From the NCBI GenBank assembly GCA_963676075.2, contig CAXXNZ010000020.1:1-64000 (forward strand): a stretch of 64,000 nt of DNA, given 5' to 3'. The stretch is from JAHJQZ01 sp963676075. GTDB taxonomy: Bacteria; Pseudomonadota; Alphaproteobacteria; Rhizobiales; Devosiaceae. Under the pieces are notes generated by a model. The model did no database searches, had not been told where the DNA came from, and saw only the letters and a program-made list of their open reading frames with translations. Shown here one piece after another: positions 51,796 through 60,725 of this stretch (positions within the stretch are counted from its first letter, which is position 1; every line of letters begins with the position of its first letter). The position numbers and the translations under genes are program-made.

Positions 51796-52884
51796 ATGAA
51801 GCGATGGGCAGTGGCGTTGGCGGCTCTGTTGGTAATGGTCACCACGCCGGGGCAGGCGCGCGATATTGTCGATGCACTCGGGCGCACCAGCACCATTCCT
51901 GACAAGGTGGAACGGGTCATCTGTTCGGGATCCGGCGCCCTCAGGCTCCTGTCCTATCTCGGCGCTACCGATCTCGTCGTCGGCGTCGACGAGATCGAAA
52001 AACGCAATGATCTGTCCGATGCCCGTCCCTATTTCCTCGCCAATCCGCAACTCAGCGATCACCCGTTGATCGGCGCGCATCGCGGCCGCGACAACTTCGA
52101 ATTGATCATGGCGCTCGATCCAGCGCCGCAGGTTATCTTGAAGTCGGTGTCCACGGCCGGGCCGGATGTGCCGACCACTTACGAGCGCACGCAGATCCCG
52201 GTGATTGGCATCGACACTGGCGATTTCGGTGCCAAACGGCCGCAGCTCTATCAGGCGCTCAGGATCATGGGCGAAGTGATCGGGCGTACCGACCGGGCCG
52301 AAGAGGTCATTGCCTTTTTCGAATCCGAGATCGCCGACTTGCAGGCGCGGGCCGACCGGTCCGACATCGTGCCGCCGACCGCCTTTGTCGGCGCCGTTGC
52401 CCATGCCGGCGCGCAAGGGTTCAACTCTACCGAACCGAACTACCCGCCGTTTGCGCTGCTCGGGGTCAAGAACCTGGCCGCCGAAGGCGCCGGAGCTGGC
52501 GCGAACCATGCCATGGTCGCCAAAGAAAAAATCCTCGAATGGGATCCTGAAATCCTGTTTCTCGATCTGAGTACACTGCAAGGTGGCGCGACAGGCGGGG
52601 GGCTCTACGAACTCAAGACCGAACCAGTCTACCAGGCTCTGACAGCGGTGGCCGAGCAGCAGGTCTGGGGGCTCTTGCCCTATAACCTCTATTCCAAGAA
52701 CTATGGCTCGATTCTCGCCGATGCCTGGTTCATTGGAACGCTGCTGCGTCCCGACACCTTCGACGACATCGCCCCTGCCGCGAAAGCCGATGAGATCTAC
52801 AAATTTCTTCTCGGTGAACCGGTCTTTGGCCAGATGAACGCGATGTTCGAGGAACTGGCCTTCGTCAAGGTGCCACTGCAATGA
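51796..52884 (+). CDS. Metal-chelate (siderophore/corrinoid-type) ABC binding protein
   Basis: Periplasmic binding protein of 362 residues, cluster A/type III. Signal peptide about 1-21; the mature protein starts RDIVDALGRTSTIPDKVERV, then ICSGSGALRLLSYLGATDLVVGVDEIEK, the usual BtuF/FhuD-like first lobe, and a C-terminal lobe with LWFIGTLLRPDTF-like (AWFIGTLLRPDTFDDI). The GSGALRLLSYL pattern is shared with a group of iron- or corrinoid-annotated proteins. The ligand is not predictable. The ATG at 51796 gives the proper signal. Its end overlaps the permease by four bases. Confidence 0.88.
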   Translation: MKRWAVALAALLVMVTTPGQARDIVDALGRTSTIPDKVERVICSGSGALRLLSYLGATDLVVGVDEIEKRNDLSDARPYFLANPQLSDHPLIGAHRGRDNFELIMALDPAPQVILKSVSTAGPDVPTTYERTQIPVIGIDTGDFGAKRPQLYQALRIMGEVIGRTDRAEEVIAFFESEIADLQARADRSDIVPPTAFVGAVAHAGAQGFNSTEPNYPPFALLGVKNLAAEGAGAGANHAMVAKEKILEWDPEILFLDLSTLQGGATGGGLYELKTEPVYQALTAVAEQQVWGLLPYNLYSKNYGSILADAWFIGTLLRPDTFDDIAPAAKADEIYKFLLGEPVFGQMNAMFEELAFVKVPLQ

Positions 52885-53969
52885 GCCTTGCTGCAAGAGC
52901 AGATGAGGCGCACCAGGCAGAAAGCATTCGATCCGGCTATTCCAGCTATGTCGCTGGCAAGATCGTGTTTGTCGCCGGTCTCGCGCTCGTCCTGCTGCCA
53001 CTTTTGCTGATCGCCCTGTCGTTGGGCGCGGCAAACGTGCCGCTGGGCGACGTGGCCCGCACCCTTGTCGGCGCGGAGGTGGCACACCGCGTCGAGATCA
53101 TCGTCTGGAACATTCGCCTGCCACAGGCGCTGGCCGCGATCCTTGCGGGTGCCGGACTGGCGGTGTCCGGCGCCGCCATGCAGTCGATCCTGAGAAATCC
53201 GCTGGGCTCGCCGTTTACGCTGGGCATCTCCCACGCTGCGGCTTTCGGCGCCGCCATTGCCGTCGTGTTTCTCGGTGCGGGCGAAATGACGGCATCGCAG
53301 GCCGGCACCATGGCGATCTACAACCCTTATGTGACGACCCTTGGCGCCTTCGTGTTCAGCCTCGTCTCGGCGGCGGTCATTGTTCTGATCGCCCGGATGC
53401 GCGGCGCGGCCCCCGAAGTCATGGTGTTGACCGGGGTGGCGCTCGGCTCGCTGTTCTCGGCCGGCACGATGTTCCTGCAATATTTCGCCGACGATGTGGA
53501 ACTGGCCGCCATCGTGTTCTGGACCTTCGGCGACACCTCGCGCGCCGACTGGAGTGAACTGGGCCTGCTCGCCATCATCACCGTTGTCACAAGCCTTTAT
53601 TTCATTGCCCAGAGCTGGAACTACAACGCGATCGATGCCGGTGACGAGACAGCCAAGGGGCTGGGCGTCCGGGTCGAACGCCTGCGGACGGTCGGCATGA
53701 TCCTGGCTTCGCTGCTGACGGCGGTGTCGATCTCCTTTCTCGGCATTATCGGTTTTGTCGGGCTGGTGGTGCCGCACATGATCCGCCGGGTGATCGGCTC
53801 AGATCATCGCTTCCTGCTGCCGGCCTGTCTGTTCGGCGGCGGCGTGCTGCTCCTGGTGGCCGACACGGCGGCGCGTCTCATTCTGGCGCCGCATCTGCTG
53901 CCGGTCTCGATCCTCACGGCCTTTCTCGGTGCGCCGGTATTCATCTGGCTGATCATCAGGAGACGCTGA
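52881..53969 (+). CDS. FecCD-family metal-chelate ABC permease
   Basis: Inner-membrane permease of 362 residues with about nine to ten membrane segments. Characteristic stretches: IVWNIRLPQALAAILAGAGLAVSGAAMQSILRNPLGSPFTLGISHAAAFGA, the DETAKGLGVRVERLR coupling region and GFVGLVVPHMIRRVIGSDHRFLLPA. Acts with the binding protein and ATPase on either side; gaps are four-base overlap upstream and two bases downstream. Confidence 0.94.
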   Translation: MSLAARADEAHQAESIRSGYSSYVAGKIVFVAGLALVLLPLLLIALSLGAANVPLGDVARTLVGAEVAHRVEIIVWNIRLPQALAAILAGAGLAVSGAAMQSILRNPLGSPFTLGISHAAAFGAAIAVVFLGAGEMTASQAGTMAIYNPYVTTLGAFVFSLVSAAVIVLIARMRGAAPEVMVLTGVALGSLFSAGTMFLQYFADDVELAAIVFWTFGDTSRADWSELGLLAIITVVTSLYFIAQSWNYNAIDAGDETAKGLGVRVERLRTVGMILASLLTAVSISFLGIIGFVGLVVPHMIRRVIGSDHRFLLPACLFGGGVLLLVADTAARLILAPHLLPVSILTAFLGAPVFIWLIIRRR

Positions 53970-53971
53970 TC

Positions 53972-54721
53972 ATGTTGCAAACGAACGGGCTCGGCTTTTC
54001 CTTCAAGGACCACGCTATCCTTACCGATATCGCGCTTCGCGCCGATCCGGGCCGGATCCTCGTCATCCTCGGCCCCAACGGCGTCGGAAAAACGACGCTG
54101 CTCAAATGCCTCAACGGCATTCTCAAATCGGGCGCCGGCACGATCGTGGTCGATGGCGATGACCTCCGCAGCCTTGCGCCGTCGGCGATCGCCACGCGTG
54201 TTGGTTATGTCGCGCAACGCTGCGAGACCTCACGGCTGACCGTATTCGACGCGGTGCTGATGGGCCGCAAGCCACATATGAACTGGCAGGTCTCCAAAGC
54301 CGACATCGCCCTGACCGAAGCCGTCATCGGTCGTCTTGGACTGGTGCCGTTGGCGTTGAGGCATGTCGCAGAGTTAAGCGGGGGTGAGTTCCAGAAAGTG
54401 TCTATTGCCCGCGCGATGGTGCAAGAGCCGCGCCTGATGCTGCTCGACGAGCCGACAAGCGCCCTCGATCTACGCAACCAGATCGAGATCCTTTCGCTCT
54501 TGCGCGAGATTGTCGATGACGGGCGCATGGCCGCCGTCATGACCATGCACGATCTCAATATGGCCCTGCGTTTTGCCGACGACGTCCTGTTTCTCAAGGA
54601 CGGACGCATCCTCTCCAGCGGCCCGGTTGCGGAGGTCTCTGCCGAACTCGTTTCGGAAGCCTATGCACAGCCGGTCCAGATTCACCGCATCGACGGCGTG
54701 CCCGTCGTCGTCCCAACCTGA
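53972..54721 (+). CDS. ABC transporter ATPase of the metal-chelate importer
   Basis: A 249-residue ATPase of the FecE/BtuD group. Walker A ILGPNGVGKTTLLKCLNG, Q-loop YVAQRCE, signature LSGGEFQKVSIARAMVQ, Walker B LMLLDEPTSALDL and TMHDLNMALRFADDVLFLKDG. Completes the importer with the two preceding genes. Ten bases separate it from the methyltransferase. Confidence 0.95.
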   Translation: MLQTNGLGFSFKDHAILTDIALRADPGRILVILGPNGVGKTTLLKCLNGILKSGAGTIVVDGDDLRSLAPSAIATRVGYVAQRCETSRLTVFDAVLMGRKPHMNWQVSKADIALTEAVIGRLGLVPLALRHVAELSGGEFQKVSIARAMVQEPRLMLLDEPTSALDLRNQIEILSLLREIVDDGRMAAVMTMHDLNMALRFADDVLFLKDGRILSSGPVAEVSAELVSEAYAQPVQIHRIDGVPVVVPT

Positions 54722-54731
54722 AGGATAAAAC

Positions 54732-55505
54732 ATGTACACCGAGCCGGAAAAGCAAGCGGCATTCTGGAACTCGCGGGCCAAAACCTTCCCCGCTGCACTG
54801 AGCGAACAGCATCGCGAAAAGATGTTGCGGCGGCTCGCACATGTGCCCGAGGCCGCATACCCCCGCGCCGGGCAGCGCTGTCTCGACATCGGCGCCGGGA
54901 CGGGCGTGTTCAGCCTCTGGGCGGCCGAGAAGGGCGCCGCGGTCACGGCGGTCGACGTCTCGCCGGGCATGCTGGCCGAACTCAGCACCAATGCCGGTGA
55001 GCGGAAAATCGAGACAGTTGAAGCCGCCTGGCAGCAGATCGACCCGAAAAAACGCGGCTGGGAAAAAGCCTTCGACACCGTTTTCGCGCAGATGGTACCG
55101 GGCTTCCGCGCTGCTGCGGATTTCGCGCGCATGGAGGCTTGCTGTCGCGGCTGGTGTGTCTTCATCGGCTGGGGTCACAAGCGCGAAGACCCTTGGCTAA
55201 AGGCTGCCTTCGCCGCCCATGGTCTGCCCTGGCAAGTGCCGTACGGATTGCCCGCCGCGCTTGAGCTGCTGACGACGCTGGGACGTCATCCCGAACCGAC
55301 ATGGATCGAGGACAGTTGGACCCGTACGCGCACCGTTGCGGCGGCCATCGAAGACGCCTCTGGGCATTTATCGATCCGCGGCGTCGAACCGGACCGGGAC
55401 CGCCTCGCGGCACTCGCCGCCGAGATGTATCCTGGTCAGGACGAGATCAGCGACGCCGCCGAGGTCGAGATCGGCGTCATTGCCTGGCAACCTCCCCTGG
55501 GGTGA
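54732..55505 (+). CDS. SAM-dependent methyltransferase in the metal-chelate operon
   Basis: A 257-residue class I methyltransferase. Motif I CLDIGAGTGVFSLWAAEKGA near 49-68, VTAVDVSPGMLAEL, then FDTVFAQMVPGF and a long C-terminal part ending EIGVIAWQP. It starts 11 bp after the importer ATPase and clearly belongs to that operon. Such methyltransferases accompany FecCD-type transporters in other bacteria, but their substrate is unknown; a role in modifying or releasing the imported chelate is inference. The ATG follows AAGGATAAA. Confidence 0.87.
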   Translation: MYTEPEKQAAFWNSRAKTFPAALSEQHREKMLRRLAHVPEAAYPRAGQRCLDIGAGTGVFSLWAAEKGAAVTAVDVSPGMLAELSTNAGERKIETVEAAWQQIDPKKRGWEKAFDTVFAQMVPGFRAAADFARMEACCRGWCVFIGWGHKREDPWLKAAFAAHGLPWQVPYGLPAALELLTTLGRHPEPTWIEDSWTRTRTVAAAIEDASGHLSIRGVEPDRDRLAALAAEMYPGQDEISDAAEVEIGVIAWQPPLG

Positions 55506-55516
55506 CGCAGACTCCG

Positions 55517-55816
55517 TTATCTCATCGGAAATAGATCGCGGCAGAATCGGACTCTCAAGCACCAACGCGGCGAATGTCCGAACCGGTGCTTGAAGACAGC
55601 AGACAGATGCACCGGCTGATAGCCGATATCGGCGGCGATGGCGGCAATGGGACGATCGCCCCTGCGCAGCATGTCCATGGCGTGGGCAAGTCGGTGGCGC
55701 TTGAGATAGGCACAAGGCGTTCCGTCGAACACTGCCCGAAAGCTTGGGTCGCGCACGACCTCGATGGTGTCCACAAAGACAGACAATCCGTCCTGGCCTA
55801 TCCGCGTCATCACCAA
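55517..55816 (-). pseudogene. Truncated AraC-family regulator
   Basis: About 99 residues. The second AraC helix-turn-helix is complete (YLKRHRLAHAMDMLRRGDRPIAAIAADIGYQPVHLSAVFKHRFGHSP), but the first HTH is reduced to FRAVFDGTP, joined to an unrelated-looking IEVVRDPS. The frame is blocked by a TAG about 12 codons upstream of its first possible start. Full AraC proteins have 250-300 residues. It is a deletion remnant of a regulator lying between the importer and the ABC half-transporter pair, like the AraC genes beside siderophore transport loci. Confidence 0.7.
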
Positions 55817-56153
55817 ATGCGCCTGCTGTTTGTCCTGCCCCTAGAGCGCTGCATTCCGCGAAAACATGAGCGCCAGTGGTATCTTTCATTGGTGCGACGA
55901 CCTGTTTGAAACAAAATGTTTCAAACAGGTCAGTCATCTCGTTTCGAGATGAACGGAGCTGCTCGCGGCGGTCCTTGGCGCCGGCTCAACACCAGATCTG
56001 GCATCCAATTAGAAACATCATGTTGCAAAATAAGGATGGTTCTTGTAAATGCCAATCGTTTGCAACTGGAGCGTAGGGCCAGAATATGAGTGACGGCTTG
56101 TCGCGAACCCGGCGCAATCAGGAAAACAAGGAGCCGAGGAAAGGGCAGATTGC
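55817..56153. promoter_or_regulatory. Promoter region of the ABC half-transporter operon with a 15-bp perfect dyad
   Basis: Arms GACCTGTTTGAAACA (55899-55913) and TGTTTCAAACAGGTC (55917-55931) are exact complements around AAA. A second, looser dyad GTTGCAAA...TTTGCAAC lies near 56022-56067. No T-run follows the first, so an operator is as likely as a terminator. It is about 225 bp upstream of the transporter ATG, whose ribosome site is GAGGAAAGGG. A TetR gene closes the operon and could bind here. No gene is seen in this gap. Confidence 0.5.
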
Positions 56154-57980
56154 ATGACAAACGTCATTGAGAGCGAGCGCGTCTCGGAGGCGCCGGCCGG
56201 AAATCCTGACTACCTCGCCAGTCTCCGCCTGGTTTGGCGCTACATCGCCGGATCACATCTGAAGCTTTATGCAGCGGTCGTGTTGGCAACTTTCGCCACG
56301 GCCAGCGAACTGGCGCCGATCTGGGCCGTCTATCGCGTCATCGACACCGCCGTCGCCGGAACGCTGGACTGGAATTTCGCCCTGCTGCACGCCGGACTGG
56401 CGCTGGCCGGCGTCCTGATCGGCTATGCCCTTTTGGCGCTCGCCCTCGGGCTGTCGCACATCGTCGCCTTCGACGCTATTTATCGCCTGCGCCTGGCGAT
56501 TGCCCGTCATATGGCGCGGTTGCCTCTTGGCTACTTCACGTCCCGCAAAAGCGGTGACGCCAAGAAACTCGTCATCGACGAGCCGGAAAAGCTCGAACTC
56601 ATCGTTGCCCACGGCCTGCCCGAAGGGGTGAGCGGTCTTGCCACCTGGCTCGCCGTGTCGATCTGGCTGTTCGCCGTCGATTGGCGCATGGCGATCGCCG
56701 CCATTTTCATGACGCCGATCTCCTTTGTGCTGATGTCGCTGGCCATGGCGTCGGCCGGGAAACGTGCGCATCAGTATCAGGCGGCGAACACGCGCATGAA
56801 CGCCTCCATCGTCGAATATCTCGCCGGCATGCCGGTGGTGAAAATGTTCAACCGCACCGGTGAAAGCCTGGCCGAGACGAGTGCGGCGGTGCGCGACTAT
56901 GCCGAAATCGAAACCGAATGGGCGCGCGATTACGTTCCGCTCGGCGGCAGCTTTTACACGCTGGTGCTGACCAATATCGTCATCATCCTGCCCGTCGGGC
57001 TGGCGCTGATGGCTGCCGGCACGCTCGATCTCCCGACGCTGCTGCTGTTCGTGCTGCTCGGCGCTCACTACAGCCAGCCGCTTTTAAAGCTGTTCAACCA
57101 GTTTCATACCCTGGCCCATATCTCCATGGGTTCGGCCCTGGTCACCGACCTGCTGAACGAGGCGCCGCAAAAGGACAGCGGTCAACGGATCGCCCTCGCC
57201 AGCCACGACATCGCCTTCGAGAACGTCAGTTTCGCCTACGGCGATCACGACGTACTGCACGATGTCAGCTTCACGGCCCGCACCGGAGAAATCACCGCTC
57301 TTGTCGGCCCGTCCGGTTCGGGCAAGAGCACCATTGCCAGTCTTGTGCCGCGCTTCTGGGACACGAGGTCCGGTCGCATAACACTGGACGGAACCGATGT
57401 CCGGGATATTGGGCTCGACCAGTTGATGGACACGGTCGCTTTCGTCTTCCAGAACACTTTCCTGTTCTCGGACACAATCGCCGCCAATATCCGCTTCGGC
57501 GATCCGGATGCCAGCGATGCCGAGGTCGAGGCCGCGGCAAAGGCTGCAAGGGCACACGAGTTCATCATTGCGCTTCCCCAGGGATACCAGACCCATCTGG
57601 GCGAGCATGCCGGCACCCTGTCGGGCGGCGAACGTCAGCGCCTCGCCATTGCCCGGGCGATTTTGAAGAATGCTCCAGTCGTTGTGCTCGACGAGGCGAC
57701 GGCCTTTGCCGATCCCGACAACGAGGCGGCGATCCAGGAGGCCATCGGCGCGCTGACCGAAGGGCGCACGCTGATCGTCGTCGCCCATCGCCTCCACACC
57801 ATCGCCCATGCCAACACCATCGTCGTCGTCGAAAATGGCACCGTCGCCGAACAGGGCCGACATGACGATCTCGTCGCACGCGACGGGCCTTATGCCCGGC
57901 TCTGGCGCGACTACACCGCCACGCGGTCGATCCGCCTGCACGGCGACGAGGAAATTTCCAGCAAGGAGGCGGCACAATGA
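56154..57980 (+). CDS. ABC half-transporter, YbtP/IrtA-like (siderophore-type)
   Basis: A 608-residue protein: six-helix type IV (exporter-fold) membrane domain, about 20-335, fused to an ATPase domain, about 350-590. Walker A GPSGSGKS is at 385-392, signature LSGGERQR at 489-496, Walker B VVVLDEAT at 509-516. The sequence after Walker B reads DEATAFADPDNE, with AFADP in place of the SALD of most exporters; this variant is typical of YbtP/Q and IrtA/B, which import iron-siderophores despite the exporter fold. It overlaps the next gene by four bases, so the two form a heterodimer. Confidence 0.88.
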   Translation: MTNVIESERVSEAPAGNPDYLASLRLVWRYIAGSHLKLYAAVVLATFATASELAPIWAVYRVIDTAVAGTLDWNFALLHAGLALAGVLIGYALLALALGLSHIVAFDAIYRLRLAIARHMARLPLGYFTSRKSGDAKKLVIDEPEKLELIVAHGLPEGVSGLATWLAVSIWLFAVDWRMAIAAIFMTPISFVLMSLAMASAGKRAHQYQAANTRMNASIVEYLAGMPVVKMFNRTGESLAETSAAVRDYAEIETEWARDYVPLGGSFYTLVLTNIVIILPVGLALMAAGTLDLPTLLLFVLLGAHYSQPLLKLFNQFHTLAHISMGSALVTDLLNEAPQKDSGQRIALASHDIAFENVSFAYGDHDVLHDVSFTARTGEITALVGPSGSGKSTIASLVPRFWDTRSGRITLDGTDVRDIGLDQLMDTVAFVFQNTFLFSDTIAANIRFGDPDASDAEVEAAAKAARAHEFIIALPQGYQTHLGEHAGTLSGGERQRLAIARAILKNAPVVVLDEATAFADPDNEAAIQEAIGALTEGRTLIVVAHRLHTIAHANTIVVVENGTVAEQGRHDDLVARDGPYARLWRDYTATRSIRLHGDEEISSKEAAQ

Positions 57981-59767
57981 GCATGTTGGATATGGCCGAT
58001 CACAAGGAAGTCCGTTCCGATTTCGAAAGCATCGCCCGTGTCTGGGCCCTGGCCGGACCGTTGCGCGGCAAGGTCGCCAGCGGCATCGGCTATCGGTTCC
58101 TGCAATCGATCTGCCTCGGCCTCGCATTCGGCAGCGTTATCTGGGTTGTGAATGATCTGGCCGGCGGACGGGTGCCGGACACCGAATGGGTGTTGCAGGT
58201 TTCGGCCTTGATGGTCGTGTCGCTTGTCGGACAGACGATCTTCGGTTTCCTGTCCGTATCCGACAGCTGGCTGTCGAGCTACCAGGTGGCCGGGCGTCTG
58301 CGACTCAACATTCTCGATCATTTGAGCCAATTGCCCATGAGCTTTCACCTCTCGCGCCACCAGGGCGACACCGTGACAGCGCTCACCGCCGACATGCAGA
58401 CGCTTGAATCCTTCATGTCGGACGCGCTGCCGCGCATTGCTCAGGCCTTCGGCCTGCCACTGGCCGTGCTCGCGTTTCTGTTCTTTGTCGATTGGCCGAT
58501 TGCCCTGGCGGGTCTTGCTTCGATGGTTGTCGCTTTGCCGATCTTCATGTGGACCAGCCGTTATCTGGCCAAACTGGGCATCAGGCGCCAGGACATGCAG
58601 GCCGAGGCCGGCGCCCGCATGATCGAATATGCCCAGGGCATCGCCGTTATCCGTGCCTTCAACCGCATCGCCAAGGGTGAGGAAAGCTTCCGTGACGGTC
58701 TCAAGGCCTTTCACGACATTTCGATCAGACTGGTCATGGACCTGACCGCACCTCTCTCGCTTTTCGGCGCGGCGCTGATGCTGGGCGTACCGCTGGTGAC
58801 GATGATCGCCAGCCTGCGCCTTATCGAAGGATCCATAGAGATAAGCGCGCTGATTGCCTCATTGGTGCTGATTTTCACTCTCTACACGCCGATGCTTGGC
58901 CTCATTGCCGTCATGGAACTGACGCGCATGGCCGATGCCTCGCTGACCCGCATCGACCGCATTGTCACGGCAAAGACGCTTCCTGTTGCGACCCAGCCGG
59001 TCGATCCTGATGGCTTCGCGGTTGCCTTCAAGGGTGTCGATTTTTCCTACGTGCCGGGCAAGCCGATCCTCGAAAACCTCTCTTTCGCCGTCCCCGAACG
59101 CACGATGACTGCCATCGTTGGGCCGTCCGGTGCCGGCAAGAGCACCGTCCTCAATCTGCTCCCGCGTTTCTGGGACGTGACCGGAGGTCACGTCACGATC
59201 GGTGGTGTCGACACGCGTGATATGGCGCCGCAACGGCTTAACGAGCTGGTGACGATGGTTTTTCAAGACGTCTATCTGTTCGCCGGCTCCATTCGCGATA
59301 ACATTGCATTCGGTCGTCCGGGGGCGAGCGTGGATGATGTCGAAACCGCGGCGAAATCTGCGCAAGCGCACGATTTCATCATGGCGCTTCCCAACGGATA
59401 CGAGACGCGCATCGGCGAAGGCGGCTCCACGCTGTCGGGCGGGGAACGCCAACGGATTTCCATTGCCCGCGCCATTCTCAAGGATGCGCCTATCGTATTG
59501 CTCGACGAAGCCACCGCCGCTATAGATCCGAGCAATGAAAGGGCCATCCAGACGGCCCTGGCACAGCTGGTCGCGGACAAGACGCTCATTGTCGTCGCTC
59601 ACAAGCTGACGACCGTTCAGGCCGCGGATCAGATCGTCGTCATCGAAGACGGGGCGCTGGTCGAACACGGCGATCACCGGCAGTTGCTGGAAATGGATGG
59701 TGCCTACGCCAAACTATGGGCGCGCTGGAACAGGGCTGCCGACTGGCGGATCGGGGGAAATGCATGA
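57977..59767 (+). CDS. ABC half-transporter, YbtQ/IrtB-like partner
   Basis: A 596-residue partner of the preceding protein with the same domain order. Walker A GPSGAGKST, signature LSGGERQRISIARAIL, Walker B IVLLDEATAAIDPSNE. The variant AAIDP differs from its partner's AFADP, as in heterodimeric siderophore transporters. No binding protein or receptor is fused. Four-base overlaps on both sides (previous gene and the TetR gene) show tight coupling. Direction of transport is not given by sequence. Confidence 0.88.
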   Translation: MSMLDMADHKEVRSDFESIARVWALAGPLRGKVASGIGYRFLQSICLGLAFGSVIWVVNDLAGGRVPDTEWVLQVSALMVVSLVGQTIFGFLSVSDSWLSSYQVAGRLRLNILDHLSQLPMSFHLSRHQGDTVTALTADMQTLESFMSDALPRIAQAFGLPLAVLAFLFFVDWPIALAGLASMVVALPIFMWTSRYLAKLGIRRQDMQAEAGARMIEYAQGIAVIRAFNRIAKGEESFRDGLKAFHDISIRLVMDLTAPLSLFGAALMLGVPLVTMIASLRLIEGSIEISALIASLVLIFTLYTPMLGLIAVMELTRMADASLTRIDRIVTAKTLPVATQPVDPDGFAVAFKGVDFSYVPGKPILENLSFAVPERTMTAIVGPSGAGKSTVLNLLPRFWDVTGGHVTIGGVDTRDMAPQRLNELVTMVFQDVYLFAGSIRDNIAFGRPGASVDDVETAAKSAQAHDFIMALPNGYETRIGEGGSTLSGGERQRISIARAILKDAPIVLLDEATAAIDPSNERAIQTALAQLVADKTLIVVAHKLTTVQAADQIVVIEDGALVEHGDHRQLLEMDGAYAKLWARWNRAADWRIGGNA

Positions 59768-60432
59768 ACGAGGCGACGCCGACCCGAAGACAGGGCCGCC
59801 CGGCCCGTATTTCGCGGCAGGACGTTGCAGAAGCGGCCTTGGCAATCGGCCTCGACACGGTGACTCTGGCGGCGGTAGCCGAACGGCTCGGCGTCGACCA
59901 CTCCTCGCTCTACCGTCACATCCTCAACCGCGACGACATGGTGGTCGCCGCAGTCGACCATGCTGTCGGATCTGTTGTCTGGGCTGTGCCGGAAGAAGAT
60001 TGGCGTACCTATCTGGCCGATGTGGCGCATGCAGCCTGGGATCTCTACATGCGCTATCCCGGCCTGGCCGAAGCGATACGCCGGCACTCCACGACGCCAA
60101 TGGCAATCATTGTCGCGTTCTCGCGCATCTGCCGGCAGCTGGAGGCATTCGGATTTACCGCCGATGACGCCGTCCTCATCGTCGACAGCATCATGGACAT
60201 GACCTGTGATTCTGCCGCCGGCTGGTTGTGGGTGAACCAAGCCGGTGAAGAAAACGGCACAGTTGGCGACAGCATGCGCCGCTCATGGCAGGAGGCTGCG
60301 TCGGCACAACACGACCTCAATCGCCATGCGACGGCAATGACGAAGATTATCTCGGGTGATCCCGAAGACTGGTGGCGCCGCAAGCTCGAAATTCTTCTCG
60401 ACGGGGCGGCAGCTCGGACCCGGCGGATCTGA
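59764..60432 (+). CDS. TetR-family transcriptional regulator
   Basis: A 222-residue repressor. The N-terminal HTH is LAAVAERLGVDHSSLYRHIL after the RQGRPARISRQDVAEAALAI helix. The C-terminal ligand domain (TetR_C-like) has WRTYLADVAHAAWDLYMRYPGLAEAI. The ATG overlaps the stop of the second half-transporter (ATGA), so it is produced with the transporter it probably controls. A 15-bp dyad upstream of the operon is a candidate operator. A 293-bp gap without a supported gene follows. Confidence 0.9.
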   Translation: MNEATPTRRQGRPARISRQDVAEAALAIGLDTVTLAAVAERLGVDHSSLYRHILNRDDMVVAAVDHAVGSVVWAVPEEDWRTYLADVAHAAWDLYMRYPGLAEAIRRHSTTPMAIIVAFSRICRQLEAFGFTADDAVLIVDSIMDMTCDSAAGWLWVNQAGEENGTVGDSMRRSWQEAASAQHDLNRHATAMTKIISGDPEDWWRRKLEILLDGAAARTRRI

Positions 60433-60725
60433 GAGGTCACGGCTCGGCCTCTGCTCATGTGCACGCATAACATCCAACAATGCGACGAACGCGAACGCGC
60501 TGCAGCAAAGCGATGATCAGCCTAACCACACCAGCCACGAGCGCCTAAGCGAGCCGGGCAGCCAGGGGATCATCGTGGCGCTTAAGGACGCCAAGGCAAG
60601 GTGTTTTTGGATCTGGAGAGTTGGACTGCAGAGACAGGCCAAGCAGCAAGCGACTGCCCTGAAAGCCATCCCTCCGACCTCATCGCAGATCAACACCGCA
60701 TGCTGCCAGCCTTGACGTAACCCGG

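Noticed and set aside
60356..60715. 119-codon frame after the TetR gene
   Set aside because: It begins inside the TetR gene in another frame and shows no domain; at most it holds a fragment of a degraded gene.
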